Shown: positions 52,579-61,767 of the stretch, one piece after another | How the letters are laid out: the number at the start of each line of letters is the position of its first letter | How positions within the stretch are numbered: the stretch's first letter is position 1 | From: Mycolicibacterium thermoresistibile | GTDB lineage: Bacteria > Actinomycetota > Actinomycetes > Mycobacteriales > Mycobacteriaceae | Assembly: GCF_900187065.1 (NCBI RefSeq) | Contig: NZ_LT906483.1 | Coordinates: 310,001-374,000 of the forward strand | DNA: 64,000 nt | Direction: 5' to 3' | Translations under genes and position numbers: made by a program | Notes under the pieces: generated by a model | Seen by the model: only the letters and a program-made list of their open reading frames with translations | Told to the model about the DNA's origin: nothing | Databases searched by the model: none

Positions 52579-54375
52579 ATGAGCTCCCCCTTGGGGTTGT
52601 CGATCGGGTGCACCAACCTGGTCGCTGCGCAGGTCGGCAATCAACCCGAACTTCGACGCACGGCGCTGCAACGCCCGGACGGCACCGTGCTCACCGGCTT
52701 CGTCGAGCGGGTCGGCGATCCGGTGCCGCTGGTGGCCGCCGACGGATCGGCGCACACCGCCGACCGGTTGCTGGTCGAAGCGCTGGAGTTGATGGTGGCC
52801 ACGGTGGGTGGCGGCCCGGCGCCGGCCACCACCATCGCCGTCCCCGCGCACTGGCCGTCGTCGACACAGTGGGCGTTGCGGAACGCCCTGCGCGGCAACG
52901 AAACCCTGTCCCCGGGTGGGGTTCCGCCGCGGTTGGTGTCGGATGCGGTCGCGGCGCTCACCGCGGTGCAGGCCAACCCGGGCCTGGAGCTGCGCGGTGT
53001 CGTCGCCCTGCTGGATTTCGGGGGCAGCGGCACCAGCATCACCCTGGCCGACGCGGTGTCGTCCTTCGAGCCGGTCGACGAGACCGCCCGCATCGCCGAT
53101 TTCTCCGGGGACCAGATCGATCAGGCCCTGCTGTCGTTCGTGCTGGACAGCGTCGCCCAGTCCGGCGGAACGGACCCGGCGGGCACGGCCGCGGTGGGCG
53201 CGTTGAGCAGGCTGCGGGAACACTGCCGCCGCGCCAAGGAGCGGTTGTCCGCCGAGACCGTCGCCGAGGTGGCGGTCGAGCTGCCCGGCCACCGATCCGT
53301 GGTCCGGGTGACCCGCGCCGATCTGGAGGCTCTGATCTCCGAACCGCTGCGCGGCGTGCTGGCCGGCCTGGACAACCTGCTGGAGCGCAACCGGATCACC
53401 TGGGCCGACGTGTCCGCGGTGGTGACAGTCGGTGGCGGTGCCGGCATCCCGCTGGTCACCCAGCTGTTGTCGGAACACTCCCAGGCGCCGGTGGTGACGA
53501 CCGCCCGGCCCGCGCTGGATGCGGCCGTCGGCGCCGCGGTGCACGCAGCGCAGGGGCTGGCGGCGCAGGCCGAGACCGCGGCGGCACCCGCGGTGGCAGC
53601 CGACGCGGCCGCACCGACCGCCGCCGCGGCCGCCGTGCCCGCCGACCCGGAGGGGTCGTCGACGTTCCGGGCGCTGGCCTGGTCGCAGGAGGAGGGGGTC
53701 GACGACGTCGTCCCGTTCACCGGCGACGGCGCGTACCCCGACGGACCGTTCACCGAGGGCGGTTATACCGACGGGCCGTTCACCGGCCAGGCCCGTCCCG
53801 AGGTGCAGTGGGTGCCCGAGCAACCTGTCGAGGAATCCGGCGCCTGGTCCCGGCTGCCGGTGGCGCTGTTCAGCGTCGCCGGTGTCGCGGTGCTGCTCGC
53901 ACTCGGCGGCGTGGCGTACGGGTTGACCTCAGTGTCCGAGGACGAACCCGACCCACCCGTCACCGAGGTGCGCACCCCGCCGCCGCCCAGTGCGCCCCTG
54001 CCTGTCGCGCCGCCGGTCGAGCCCCCGCCGGTCGAGCCCCCGCCGCCGGTCATGACCGTCACCCAGGCGCCCCCGCCTCCACCGCCGGCGGCCCCGCCGC
54101 CCGAGCCGCCACCGACCACGCAGACGCCCACTCCGACGACCACGACCACCACGACCACCACGACCACCACGACGACAGCGACCACGACGACAACGACCAC
54201 GACAACAACGACCACGACGACAACGACCCCGCCCACGACCACCACGACCGTGCCGACGACGACGGTGCCGACCACGACCGTGCCGACGACGACGCAGACC
54301 CGGGTCACCACCACGCACATCTCGGTGCCGTTCCTGCCGGTGCCGATCCCGGTGCCGGCGCCGCAACAGCCGTAG
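52579..54375 (+). CDS. Hsp70/actin-fold membrane protein with Pro/Thr-rich tail (Rv0312-like)
   Basis: The 598-residue protein has an N-terminal Hsp70-like domain (residues 1 to about 330): opening loop LGLSIGCTNLVAAQVG, LLDFGGSGTSITLAD as phosphate-binding loop 2, and TVGGGAGIPLVTQLL as the adenosine motif. The Asp and Thr pair of phosphate loop 1 is degenerate, so ATP hydrolysis is doubtful. A single TM helix at about 427-449 follows, then an extracytoplasmic Pro-rich and poly-Thr tail. By order it is the Pro/Thr-rich Rv0312 homologue. The tail could span the cell wall or be O-mannosylated (inference). Confidence 0.85.
   Translation: MSSPLGLSIGCTNLVAAQVGNQPELRRTALQRPDGTVLTGFVERVGDPVPLVAADGSAHTADRLLVEALELMVATVGGGPAPATTIAVPAHWPSSTQWALRNALRGNETLSPGGVPPRLVSDAVAALTAVQANPGLELRGVVALLDFGGSGTSITLADAVSSFEPVDETARIADFSGDQIDQALLSFVLDSVAQSGGTDPAGTAAVGALSRLREHCRRAKERLSAETVAEVAVELPGHRSVVRVTRADLEALISEPLRGVLAGLDNLLERNRITWADVSAVVTVGGGAGIPLVTQLLSEHSQAPVVTTARPALDAAVGAAVHAAQGLAAQAETAAAPAVAADAAAPTAAAAAVPADPEGSSTFRALAWSQEEGVDDVVPFTGDGAYPDGPFTEGGYTDGPFTGQARPEVQWVPEQPVEESGAWSRLPVALFSVAGVAVLLALGGVAYGLTSVSEDEPDPPVTEVRTPPPPSAPLPVAPPVEPPPVEPPPPVMTVTQAPPPPPPAAPPPEPPPTTQTPTPTTTTTTTTTTTTTTATTTTTTTTTTTTTTTTPPTTTTTVPTTTVPTTTVPTTTQTRVTTTHISVPFLPVPIPVPAPQQP
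54136..54228 (+). repeat. Poly-threonine codon tract
   Basis: In-frame ACG/ACC/ACA codons give 14 Thr, one Ala, then 16 Thr within the tail of the 52579 gene. Mixed codons argue for selection at protein level, but the short acgacc periods could still slip. Confidence 0.85.
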
Positions 54376-54453
54376 CGCCGCCACGGCTGCCCCTGTCCGC
54401 GTCCGGTCCTTCCCTGTACTCGGAGCCACCCGGCATGGCACGCTTACCAGGTC

Positions 54454-54984
54454 ATGGTGCGTCGAATCGGTCCAGGGCGGATGGTGCGCCACCGCCGTCG
54501 GGTGCTGACCGCGGCCGCAGTGGTCGTGGGATTGTCGACCGTCCCGGGGGTGGCAGCGCACGCAGCGCCACGGACACCCCAGCCGGACGCCGACTGCTCG
54601 CTGAACCTCGTCGATGCGCTCACCCGGCTCCCCGACGACGAGACCACCCTGGTCTGCGTCGATCAGGGCGGCGGCAGCTACCGCTGGGTGACCTACGACT
54701 CGCCCTACCCGATGAGCGACCGCTGGTTCAGCTACGGCCCCGAACTGCGGTTACGCGGTCAGGGTCTGCGCAATCCGGAGATGATGTCGGGACGCTGGAC
54801 CGGCTATCCGCAGGATCCGGACGGTCGGTGCGGGGCCGAACAGATCGAGGTGCTCCGGGCCGGGGAGGTGGGACCCGCACAGACGGTGACCGGCCGTCCC
54901 GGCGAGCCCACCGAGATCACGGTGTCGCCGACGATGTACTCGATCGAGCTGACCGGCCACTGTCTGTGGCAGCAGGCCGGCTGA
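54454..54984 (+). CDS. Exported protein, paralogue of lipoprotein at 59781
   Basis: This 176-residue protein (ATG 54454; ATG 54481 is also possible) has a Sec signal peptide ending VAAHAAP. The mature part has four conserved Cys (DCSL, LVCVD, RCGAEQ, HCLWQ), suggesting two disulfides, and the blocks PYPMSDRW, GQGLRNPEMMSGRW and RAGEVG shared with the protein encoded at 59781-60284. The family is unknown to me. Position suggests a Rv0313-type gene. Its last 68 bp overlap the convergent large exported-protein gene. Confidence 0.72.
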   Translation: MVRRIGPGRMVRHRRRVLTAAAVVVGLSTVPGVAAHAAPRTPQPDADCSLNLVDALTRLPDDETTLVCVDQGGGSYRWVTYDSPYPMSDRWFSYGPELRLRGQGLRNPEMMSGRWTGYPQDPDGRCGAEQIEVLRAGEVGPAQTVTGRPGEPTEITVSPTMYSIELTGHCLWQQAG

Positions 54985-57379
54985 TCTGCCGTCCCGGCCG
55001 GCTCTGCTGCGGGGTCTTCGTCACCGGGGAACGGACGTCACGCAGCGAGTCCCCCACCCGGTTGTCAGTGGTCGCGCCGCGAACCGGTGACTCGGTGACG
55101 GTATCGCCGCGTCCGGTGATCACGTTGAGTCGAGTCCGCTTCCCGGGTGTCACGGTGTCCCCGGCATCATCGGCGGCGTCATCGGTCCGGGCCGAAGCCG
55201 CCTGCGCCGGCGGTGCCGGCGGTGCAGGCGTGACGGCCTTCTCTGCCGTCACGGTCCGGGAACCGGTCGGCACGGTCTCCTGAACCGGCAATGATTGCGG
55301 GGTAGCGGATTCCGTGGCCGCCGGCTGGATCAGGGTGACCGCACGCACCGCATCGGTGTCCGGCAGTGACGTGGCGGAGGGCAGCCCACCGGAGAACCCA
55401 CCGGAGCCCCCACCGAAGACACCGTCGACGATGTCGCCGAAGCCGGGGAACCGGTCGATCAGGTCACCGAGGTCGCGCAGGCCTTCGAGCGAGGCGGGAA
55501 GTCCCAGCGCGGTCAGCACATCGGCGATCGGATTGCGTCGGGGCGCATCGTTGATGCCCGGGATGCCACCGCCGAGGAATTCCCGCTGGATACCTGCGAC
55601 CAACGCGGTGACGACGTCCTCGGGTACCCGTGCCCAGTCGATGTCGGGCCGGGTGCCGAAGGGAACGCCGCCGCCGTCGGCGTTCAGACCCGCCTGATCG
55701 TGGGTGCGCCGGTATCCGTTGTCCTGATCGACGTCGGTGTAGCCGAGGTTGACCAGGATGCGCAGCGCATCCTCGACCGCGTCGGCGAACGGGTTACTGA
55801 AGTTGCCGCCGGTCGCGATGTTGAGCAGGTCCACCGGAATCCGGAACGGCTCGAGCAGTGGCAGTGCCCCGGACCGCAGCGTGAGGTACTCGTTGAGCGC
55901 CTCGAAACCCTCATCCGGGATGTCGAGAGCGAACTCGTCGGGGAGCAGGTCGCCGGCGAGATCCAGCAGCAGGTCCCGAGACAGGTTGAGGGGAAGGATC
56001 ACCGGAAAACCGAGCAGCTCGGTGGAGACGTCGACACCGACACCGTCGCCGATGACCGCGGAGAGCACATTGCCGAGCACGCTGCCGAGGACAGGTTCGA
56101 GGACCCGGCCCACGGTGTCATCGAGGTTGTCGATGTCTGTGCCGCGCAGGATGTACGTCGGAAAAACCAGCGCCGCAGCCGAATTCGCCAGTGAGAACGG
56201 GTTCTTCCAGGCCGGGAAGTCGGACAGCGGGTCGAATTCAACCGTCGCGTCGAGCTTGACCGGAACCAGCACCGCGTCGCCGTCGCGTTCGACGTCCATG
56301 TCAGGGGTGACGGTGTTCAACCCGATCAGATCGGCGAATGACCCGAAGCGGGCGGCGATGCCGCCGTTGGCCCGGCCCGGGTTCCGCAGCAGGATCAACG
56401 GCAGGATCGTCAGGCTGGAACCGTCTGCCGCGGTCTCCCCGGTTCCTCCGGGCTGATTCGCCAGATCGGCCACCACCTGCGGATAGGCCATCCCCGCGGC
56501 GAGTGAGCCCAATCCGAATCCGAGCACGATGGGAATGCGGTAGTTGCGGAGTGCGAGGGGAGCCTCGGCGCCGGCGGTGATCTCCCGTGGAACCAGGGCA
56601 CGAGCTGCCGACCCCGCGGCTTGCGCTGCGAGTCGCGCTCCGGTTTCCCCGAAACCCGAACAGCCACTGGGGCAGAGGGCGTCGTACGTCTCGTTGTAAG
56701 CGAGGTCGTAGGCCTGCTGCCGGAACTGCTGATACTGCTCTTCGGTGAAGACGATGGTCGTCGGCGGCACCCGGAGGGTGGTGTCGATATCCGCGTACGG
56801 CGTGCCGTTGATGTCGCGGGCGATCGCGTCGGGAAGACCCGGCGCCCACAGCGGATTCAGGCCGAGGAGGCTGAGCGCCCCGAACGGCGCGCCGGTGGTG
56901 ATGATGTTGAGGGGGAGAGCGATCTCCTCCTCCTCGCCGATGGGGAACGAGGCCGGGATCGCGGTGAGCAGATCGCCCAGGTCGGGAAGGTCGAGTCCCA
57001 GGTCCTCGAACAGGAAGCCGAAGTCCAGTGAGCGCAGATACCCGACGTTCTCCTCGCTCCCGAGGGCCGAGAGCAGTTCGGGACCGAGCTGGTCCAGATC
57101 CTCGAACAGCGCCCGGAGTTCCGCCGGGAAACGGGTCGGCGGGGCGCCCTCGGCGTATGCCCGCAGCACCTCGGCGAGGGCCTCCGCCACGGCGGTCGGG
57201 ATGATCCGGCCGGATTTGTCGACGTACTGAACCGCGTCGGCACCTGCCGGCGTTGCGGCGGCGGTCGCCGATGGCGCCGCCAGCCCCAACGTCAGTGCCG
57301 TCACCGATGCCGCGACCCCGCCCGCCAGCGTCGCCTTCGTGAAGTAGTGCCCCGCCCGTGTCCTGCGCTGTGAGCCCAC
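54917..57379 (-). CDS. Large exported protein of unknown function
   Basis: From GTG 57379, preceded by AGAGGGGG, the protein has 820 residues (ATG 57451 would give 844). A twin-basic start (SQRRTRAGHYF) and hydrophobic AGGVAASVTALTLGLAAPSATA form a signal peptide. The mature region (about 50-690) is a large globular domain with many short hydrophobic stretches, IITTGAPFGALSLLGLNP, a CPSGC pair and repeated small-residue loops reminiscent of, but not clearly equal to, PE-PPE-type domains. The last 130 residues are disordered, Ser/Thr/Pro-rich. I do not recognise the family. Its promoter lies in the AT-rich stretch 57421-57600. Confidence 0.7.
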   Translation of the reverse strand: MGSQRRTRAGHYFTKATLAGGVAASVTALTLGLAAPSATAAATPAGADAVQYVDKSGRIIPTAVAEALAEVLRAYAEGAPPTRFPAELRALFEDLDQLGPELLSALGSEENVGYLRSLDFGFLFEDLGLDLPDLGDLLTAIPASFPIGEEEEIALPLNIITTGAPFGALSLLGLNPLWAPGLPDAIARDINGTPYADIDTTLRVPPTTIVFTEEQYQQFRQQAYDLAYNETYDALCPSGCSGFGETGARLAAQAAGSAARALVPREITAGAEAPLALRNYRIPIVLGFGLGSLAAGMAYPQVVADLANQPGGTGETAADGSSLTILPLILLRNPGRANGGIAARFGSFADLIGLNTVTPDMDVERDGDAVLVPVKLDATVEFDPLSDFPAWKNPFSLANSAAALVFPTYILRGTDIDNLDDTVGRVLEPVLGSVLGNVLSAVIGDGVGVDVSTELLGFPVILPLNLSRDLLLDLAGDLLPDEFALDIPDEGFEALNEYLTLRSGALPLLEPFRIPVDLLNIATGGNFSNPFADAVEDALRILVNLGYTDVDQDNGYRRTHDQAGLNADGGGVPFGTRPDIDWARVPEDVVTALVAGIQREFLGGGIPGINDAPRRNPIADVLTALGLPASLEGLRDLGDLIDRFPGFGDIVDGVFGGGSGGFSGGLPSATSLPDTDAVRAVTLIQPAATESATPQSLPVQETVPTGSRTVTAEKAVTPAPPAPPAQAASARTDDAADDAGDTVTPGKRTRLNVITGRGDTVTESPVRGATTDNRVGDSLRDVRSPVTKTPQQSRPGRQISRPAATDSGRSARSSTSSATP

Positions 57380-57420
57380 CCCGCCCCCTCTAAGGGTCTT
57401 CTCAGTGTTCGGCGGGGAGC

Positions 57421-57600
57421 TTAGCAACGCAAGGGGCGTTTCATCTACCAAAAGCGAATAGCTGAAATACGGCCAAGATCAGTATCCATACAGTTCAAGG
57501 CAGTATGCGCAACCGTCAATATAGACTGATGAATTTGCTGAAATGTCATTCAGGAGCCGATGTGCATGGTCGGCGATATGCACAGCGTTGTCGGGTTCAT
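57421..57600. other. AT-rich intergenic stretch
   Basis: By hand count 84 of 180 bases are G or C (47%), against roughly 70% around it. It is part of the 271-bp gap between the exported-protein and hydrolase genes. No convincing gene is visible in it. It is probably the promoter region of the exported-protein gene, or foreign DNA. Confidence 0.6.
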
Positions 57601-57650
57601 AACTATTTCTCAGGAATGCGACGCTGAGCGCAGCCGGCGGGCCTGTCCCG

Positions 57651-58586
57651 TCACAGGCTCTCCCGCACGAACGTGAGCACCTCGTCGGCGGCGGCGAAAC
57701 CCCCGAGGTGGCTCTCCTCCAGTCGCAGCACCAACTCGGCGTCCGGCAACCGCTCGACGGCTTTCTGGGCATCGGTGAGTGTCACGATGTGGTCGCTGTC
57801 GCCGTGCCACCACCGCACCGGCGCCCTGACGTCGGCGAGCCGGAATCCCCAGTCGCGGCCGAACAGCCGGGCATCGTCGACGATCGCCCGCAGGCCGCCA
57901 CGGGCGGCCAGCACCAGATCGTCGATGAACATCGCTTCCATCTCCGGGTCGTGGAGCACCCGGCGATCACTCTCCGGGCTGATGCTGGCGTAGGCCTGAC
58001 AGGCGAAGTGGGCGAACGGCAGCACCGGCGTCACCAGGCCGGCGAGTGTCGTGGCCAGCGGTCCGCGCAGCGTCCCCAACAAAGAGGTGAAGCGCCGGGC
58101 CAACTCGATGGCGCCGGTCGCCGACGCGTCCGGCCCCACCGACGGCGTCACCCCACCCAGGACCGCGATGGACCTGACCCGTTCCGCCAGCGGCGCCACC
58201 GCGCCGCAGGCCAGCGCGTACGGACCGCCGCCGGACAAGCCGACCACCGCCAGTCGTTCGGCGCCGATGGCGTCCGCCACGTAGGTCACGTCGGTCACCC
58301 AGTCCGCCACCGACCGGTACCGGTACGGATCGGACAGGCCCGCTCCCGGGCGTTCCAGCAGCACCACCCGCAGACCGAGTTGTTCGGCCGCGCGCCGCCC
58401 GGTCAACGGGAACTGGCGCCGGCCGCCCGGGGTGCCGTGGAGCCACACCACGGGTACGCCAGCCGGATCGCCGAACTCGGCGAATCCGAGTCGACGGCCG
58501 GTCGGCAGGTGAACGCGCCCCTCGGCGCGGGGCTTCTCGGTCGGCGGCACCAGAAACGGATGCCGCCACGGGTTTGCTGTCCTCAT
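57651..58586 (-). CDS. Alpha/beta-hydrolase
   Basis: The 311-residue protein starts at ATG 58586. It has the oxyanion motif WLHGTPGGRRQF, the nucleophile elbow GLSGGGPYAL, an Asp in WHGDSDHIVTL and a late His in EESHLGGF, a full hydrolase triad. HGTPG and RPGAGLSDP are typical of epoxide-hydrolase/haloperoxidase-like members. Cytosolic; no signal peptide. It is divergent from the DUF192 gene with only 21 bp between the start codons, so promoters overlap. Confidence 0.85.
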   Translation of the reverse strand: MRTANPWRHPFLVPPTEKPRAEGRVHLPTGRRLGFAEFGDPAGVPVVWLHGTPGGRRQFPLTGRRAAEQLGLRVVLLERPGAGLSDPYRYRSVADWVTDVTYVADAIGAERLAVVGLSGGGPYALACGAVAPLAERVRSIAVLGGVTPSVGPDASATGAIELARRFTSLLGTLRGPLATTLAGLVTPVLPFAHFACQAYASISPESDRRVLHDPEMEAMFIDDLVLAARGGLRAIVDDARLFGRDWGFRLADVRAPVRWWHGDSDHIVTLTDAQKAVERLPDAELVLRLEESHLGGFAAADEVLTFVRESL

Positions 58587-58594
58587 CGTGCGCC

Positions 58595-58600
58595 TATCCT
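58595..58600 (+). promoter_or_regulatory. -10 hexamer, predicted leaderless start of DUF192 gene
   Basis: TATCCT lies 7 bp before ATG 58608. Confidence 0.45.
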
Positions 58601-58607
58601 CGCAAAC

Positions 58608-59183
58608 ATGCGGCGCGGTGTGGTCGGAGCCATGGTCCTGACAGTGGGGATCGGCTGCTCGGCGACGGTCTCCGACGAACCGTCCGCCGGGGCGGACCAC
58701 GGTGAAGATCACCTGGTGCCGGCGATCGAGGCGACCGATCCGGACGCCCCGCCGGTGCGGCATCGTCAGCTGCGGGTGTCGTTGCGGCCCCCCGACGGCG
58801 GCCCCGGCCCCGACCGGCGGACGGTGACCTTCCGCGTCTACGACCCGGTCGACCAGGTGTCGCGCACCCGCGGGCTGATGGGCGTCACCGATCTGCCCGA
58901 TGACGCCGGCATGCTGTTCCGGTTCGCCACGCCGCGCACCGGGGGATTCTGGATGAAGAACACCGTGCTGCCGTTGTCGATCGCCTACGCCGGTTCGGAC
59001 GGCGTGATCAGCTCGATCGTCGACATGCAACCGTGCCGAGCCGACCCGTGTCCGTCGTATCCGCCGGATGCGCCGTACCGCATCGCCCTGGAGGTCAACC
59101 GCGGTCAGTTCGACGTTCGCGGGGTGACGCCGGGCTGGCGCATCGAACTCCCCGACGACCTGCCGCCGCCACCGGACGGCTGA
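58608..59183 (+). CDS. DUF192 family lipoprotein
   Basis: The 191-residue protein starts with a short lipoprotein signal (MRRGVVGAMVLTVGIGC, Cys17). The DUF192 core lies at about residues 70-180: SRTRGLMGVTDLPDDAGMLFRF, FWMKNTVLPLSIAYAG and IALEVNRGQFDVRGVTPG. DUF192 proteins are small exported beta-barrels of unknown function. Codon use matches neighbours. The next gene starts 117 bp downstream on the same strand. Confidence 0.82.
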   Translation: MRRGVVGAMVLTVGIGCSATVSDEPSAGADHGEDHLVPAIEATDPDAPPVRHRQLRVSLRPPDGGPGPDRRTVTFRVYDPVDQVSRTRGLMGVTDLPDDAGMLFRFATPRTGGFWMKNTVLPLSIAYAGSDGVISSIVDMQPCRADPCPSYPPDAPYRIALEVNRGQFDVRGVTPGWRIELPDDLPPPPDG

Positions 59184-59286
59184 CGCAGAACCTGCTTGCG
59201 ACAGCCGATTTCAGTGGTCGTCCGGAGCCGATCCGGAGCCGGTCTGCAGTCGGTGCGAATCAGCCCCGGGACGCCCGCGGCGCCGT

Positions 59287-59292
59287 TACCAT
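59287..59292 (+). promoter_or_regulatory. -10 hexamer, predicted leaderless start
   Basis: TACCAT lies 8 bp before GTG 59301. Confidence 0.4.
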
Positions 59293-59300
59293 CGGAACCC

Positions 59301-59744
59301 GTGACACGTTACGGTCCGCCCGACGACGGCGGCTATTACGCCGAGGACCCGTACCCGGCCCCGGGCGGGCCGCCGGAGCCCGAAGCCCCCAAGTGGTACC
59401 GCACCCCGGCGGCCATGTTCGCCGCCGGTGTCCTGGCGGCGCTGCTCCTGGTGTTCATCGTCTGGGCGGTGTTCCGCACCGGCTCCGAGGACGTGCCCGG
59501 CAGCACCGAGGCCCCGTTGACGCCGATCACCCCGACGGCCCCGGCCACCACGGCGACGACCGCCGAACGGGTCACCGAAACCGTGACGGTCACCGAGACG
59601 AGCACGGTGCCGCCGACCACCACGACCGTGACCACGACCACGACACCCGAACCCACCGTGAGCACCACGGTCAGCACGACCGTGAGCACCACGGTGAGCA
59701 CCACGACCGTCACCGTCACCGAACCGCCGCCGGAAGGGGAGTGA
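59301..59744 (+). CDS. Small Thr/Val-rich single-pass membrane protein
   Basis: From GTG 59301 the protein has 147 residues: a cytosolic Pro/Tyr-rich N-terminus (GGYYAEDPYPAPGGPPEPE), one TM helix at about residues 37-58, then an extracytoplasmic tail almost entirely Thr, Val, Ser, Pro and Glu, including three copies of STTV encoded by repeats at about 59658-59705. The architecture parallels the tail of the 52579 protein. No catalytic domain. It probably serves as an envelope stalk or glycosylated spacer (inference). Confidence 0.7.
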   Translation: MTRYGPPDDGGYYAEDPYPAPGGPPEPEAPKWYRTPAAMFAAGVLAALLLVFIVWAVFRTGSEDVPGSTEAPLTPITPTAPATTATTAERVTETVTVTETSTVPPTTTTVTTTTTPEPTVSTTVSTTVSTTVSTTTVTVTEPPPEGE

Positions 59745-59767
59745 ACCGACCGGACGGCGGGTCGCTG

Positions 59768-59773
59768 TAGGGT
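59768..59773 (+). promoter_or_regulatory. -10 hexamer, predicted leaderless start
   Basis: TAGGGT lies 7 bp before ATG 59781. Confidence 0.45.
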
Positions 59774-59780
59774 ACGCCCC

Positions 59781-60284
59781 ATGAGCCAGCGGACGGTATC
59801 TACGGTCGCGTCGATCATGTTGTCGGCCAGCGTTTTTGCCGTGCAGGGTTGTGTCAGGCCGGATCCCGTCGTGGAACTGCCCGCACCGTCGGCGGGCGGG
59901 CCGTGCGCCGAGTCGGTCGCGGCCGCGCTCACCCGACTCGCTGACGGTCAGACGCTGCAGTGCCGCAACGACTCCGGTGAATACCGGTGGGAGTCGTTCA
60001 CCGACCCCTATCCGAACAGTGACCGCTGGGTGAGCGCAGGGTCCGGGTTGACGCTGTCCGGCCAAGGGCGGCGCAACCCGGAGATGTTGTCCGGCAAGTG
60101 GATCGGCTATCCACTGGATCCGGCCGCCCGCTGTCGCGCCGAACAGGCCGTCGTGGTGCGGGCCGGTGAGGTCGGTGAACCCCGGGCCACGGTCGGTGAA
60201 CTCGGTGAACCGCTCGAATTCGAGGTTCTCCCACTGATGTTCACCATCACCCTGGGCGGTGACTGCCTCTGGCAGAAATCCTGA
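59781..60284 (+). CDS. Lipoprotein paralogue of the exported protein at 54454
   Basis: This 167-residue protein has a lipoprotein signal with lipobox VQGC (Cys24). The mature part shares with the 54454 protein the pattern ALTRL-D, PYP-SDRW, GQG-RNPEM-SG-W-GYP-DP, AEQ, RAGEVG and a final CLWQ, and it keeps the four mature-domain Cys. One copy is therefore secreted and the other anchored to the membrane. Function unknown. It converges with the DUF7159-type gene 27 bp away. Confidence 0.75.
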   Translation: MSQRTVSTVASIMLSASVFAVQGCVRPDPVVELPAPSAGGPCAESVAAALTRLADGQTLQCRNDSGEYRWESFTDPYPNSDRWVSAGSGLTLSGQGRRNPEMLSGKWIGYPLDPAARCRAEQAVVVRAGEVGEPRATVGELGEPLEFEVLPLMFTITLGGDCLWQKS

Positions 60285-60311
60285 CCCGGCGCGGCCGGCG
60301 CGTCCGACGGA

Positions 60312-61601
60312 TCAGCCCGGGAACTGCGGCTCGTGGAACCGGTTCAGGATCGGGATGCGTTCGATGATGCGGTCCCGCAGCCGGGGCTGAGGCGCCGGAT
60401 CGACCGGCGGTGGAACGTATCCCGGCGGCTGGACAGCCGGTGGTTGGGGCGGCGTGTACTCGGACGCCGGCGGCACATGGGCGGGCTCCGGTGGGGTGTA
60501 CACCGGAGCCGGCGCGACATTCTCCGGCGCGGGCGGCGGTGCGGCCGGCGGCGGGGCCGGTGCGGGCGCCTCCGGGGCCGGCGGTGGTGCGGCCGGAGCC
60601 TGCCACCGCTGTTGTGCGGAGGCCACTTCGCGGACCGGGGCCACCTGCTCGGGTTCGAGCTGCTCGGGCAGGATCTCCGGTGCCTCCGGGGGTGGGGCCG
60701 GCGGTGCCTCCGGTGCGGGCGGCGGCGCCTCGGGCGCGGACGGCACGACCTTCGGCGCCGACGGCGGGCCGGCCACCGGACGGGCGTCCCCGGCGGTGGG
60801 GGACGTGGCGCGCTGCTCGGAGGCCGGCTGCGGAGTCAACGCCAGCGACAGCGACACCACGAACGTCAGGCTGGCGGCGACCAGCACCGAACTCAGCACG
60901 CCGACCCTGGTCAGCCGCAGCGGCCGGGCGGGCGGGTACGCGACGGCGGCGGATCGCGCCGACGCCAGCGCCGCACCCCGGGCCAGCGCCAGATCGCCTT
61001 CCTGCGCCGAGAGGACCGGTACCTCGAGCGTTGCCTCCAGCGCGGCGGCGACGTCGCCGACGTCCGGCGCGGAACCCACGACGAACACCGCCTGCGGCGT
61101 CGCGGCGGTGTCGCCCAGGGTGGTGAGCAGGTGGTCGGCGATGTTCTCCGGCGCCGGCGCAGCGGCCCGGCCGATGCCGTCCAGCACGACGTCGTCGGCG
61201 CCGACGACGGCGATGACGGCGTCATCGGGTTCGGCGATGCACACCGCGATCTCGGTGTAACCGGCGAGGTCGGCGAGGCCGGTGGCCAACGCCTCGGCCG
61301 CGTCCAGTTCGGAGACCGAGACGACATTCCGGCAGCCGCGGGCCAGCAGATCGTCGACGACGAGCCCGGCGGCGGTCGTGGCGTCGTGGCTGCAGGTGAC
61401 GCCGATGGTGGAGATCCCGTCCCCGGAGGCGGCCGCGTTCAGGGCCGGGCCGAACGTGGGGTTCTCGGACAGCGCGAGGACCAGATCGTCGGTGGTCGCC
61501 GAACTGAACTGATCAAGGGTCGCGCCGTCGCCTGCGGCCCCTTCGACAAGCACCGCGCGGGTACCGGCGGAGGTCACCGAGAGACCGAGCACAAAGTCCA
61601 T
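60312..61601 (-). CDS. DUF7159-type actin-fold-like membrane protein with Pro-rich tail
   Basis: The 429-residue protein starts at ATG 61601 after GGGAG. The N-terminal domain (1 to about 215) opens with [20 protein letters not shown] and ends with [15 protein letters not shown], the same start and end pattern as the proteins encoded at 62753 and, more loosely, 52579. A TM helix lies at about 233-255. The tail (about 175 residues) is dominated by Pro, Ala and Glu with a Tyr-Pro-Pro pattern. It is read towards the envelope cluster; the tRNA and dcd genes lie upstream. Function unknown. Confidence 0.78.
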   Translation of the reverse strand: MDFVLGLSVTSAGTRAVLVEGAAGDGATLDQFSSATTDDLVLALSENPTFGPALNAAASGDGISTIGVTCSHDATTAAGLVVDDLLARGCRNVVSVSELDAAEALATGLADLAGYTEIAVCIAEPDDAVIAVVGADDVVLDGIGRAAAPAPENIADHLLTTLGDTAATPQAVFVVGSAPDVGDVAAALEATLEVPVLSAQEGDLALARGAALASARSAAVAYPPARPLRLTRVGVLSSVLVAASLTFVVSLSLALTPQPASEQRATSPTAGDARPVAGPPSAPKVVPSAPEAPPPAPEAPPAPPPEAPEILPEQLEPEQVAPVREVASAQQRWQAPAAPPPAPEAPAPAPPPAAPPPAPENVAPAPVYTPPEPAHVPPASEYTPPQPPAVQPPGYVPPPVDPAPQPRLRDRIIERIPILNRFHEPQFPG

Positions 61602-61767
61602 AAAGGCTCCCAAACGGCTTTCAGTCCGGTCCGAGGGTACCCGTCCGGTCGGAGCCGCGAAATCCGGCCGTCGAAGACCGAGGTCGGCGGGGAAAACAGG
61701 GGGCACCGGGGGCGGAGCCGAGCGGGAAGACCGTCCGAAACGCCCCGAAAGCCGAGGTCACGGCGGT

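Noticed and set aside
57479..57772. Small minus-strand gene in the AT-rich stretch
   Set aside because: The frame mostly overlaps the hydrolase gene out of frame; within the AT-rich part it has no good start or ribosome-binding site and ends in about 34 unremarkable residues.
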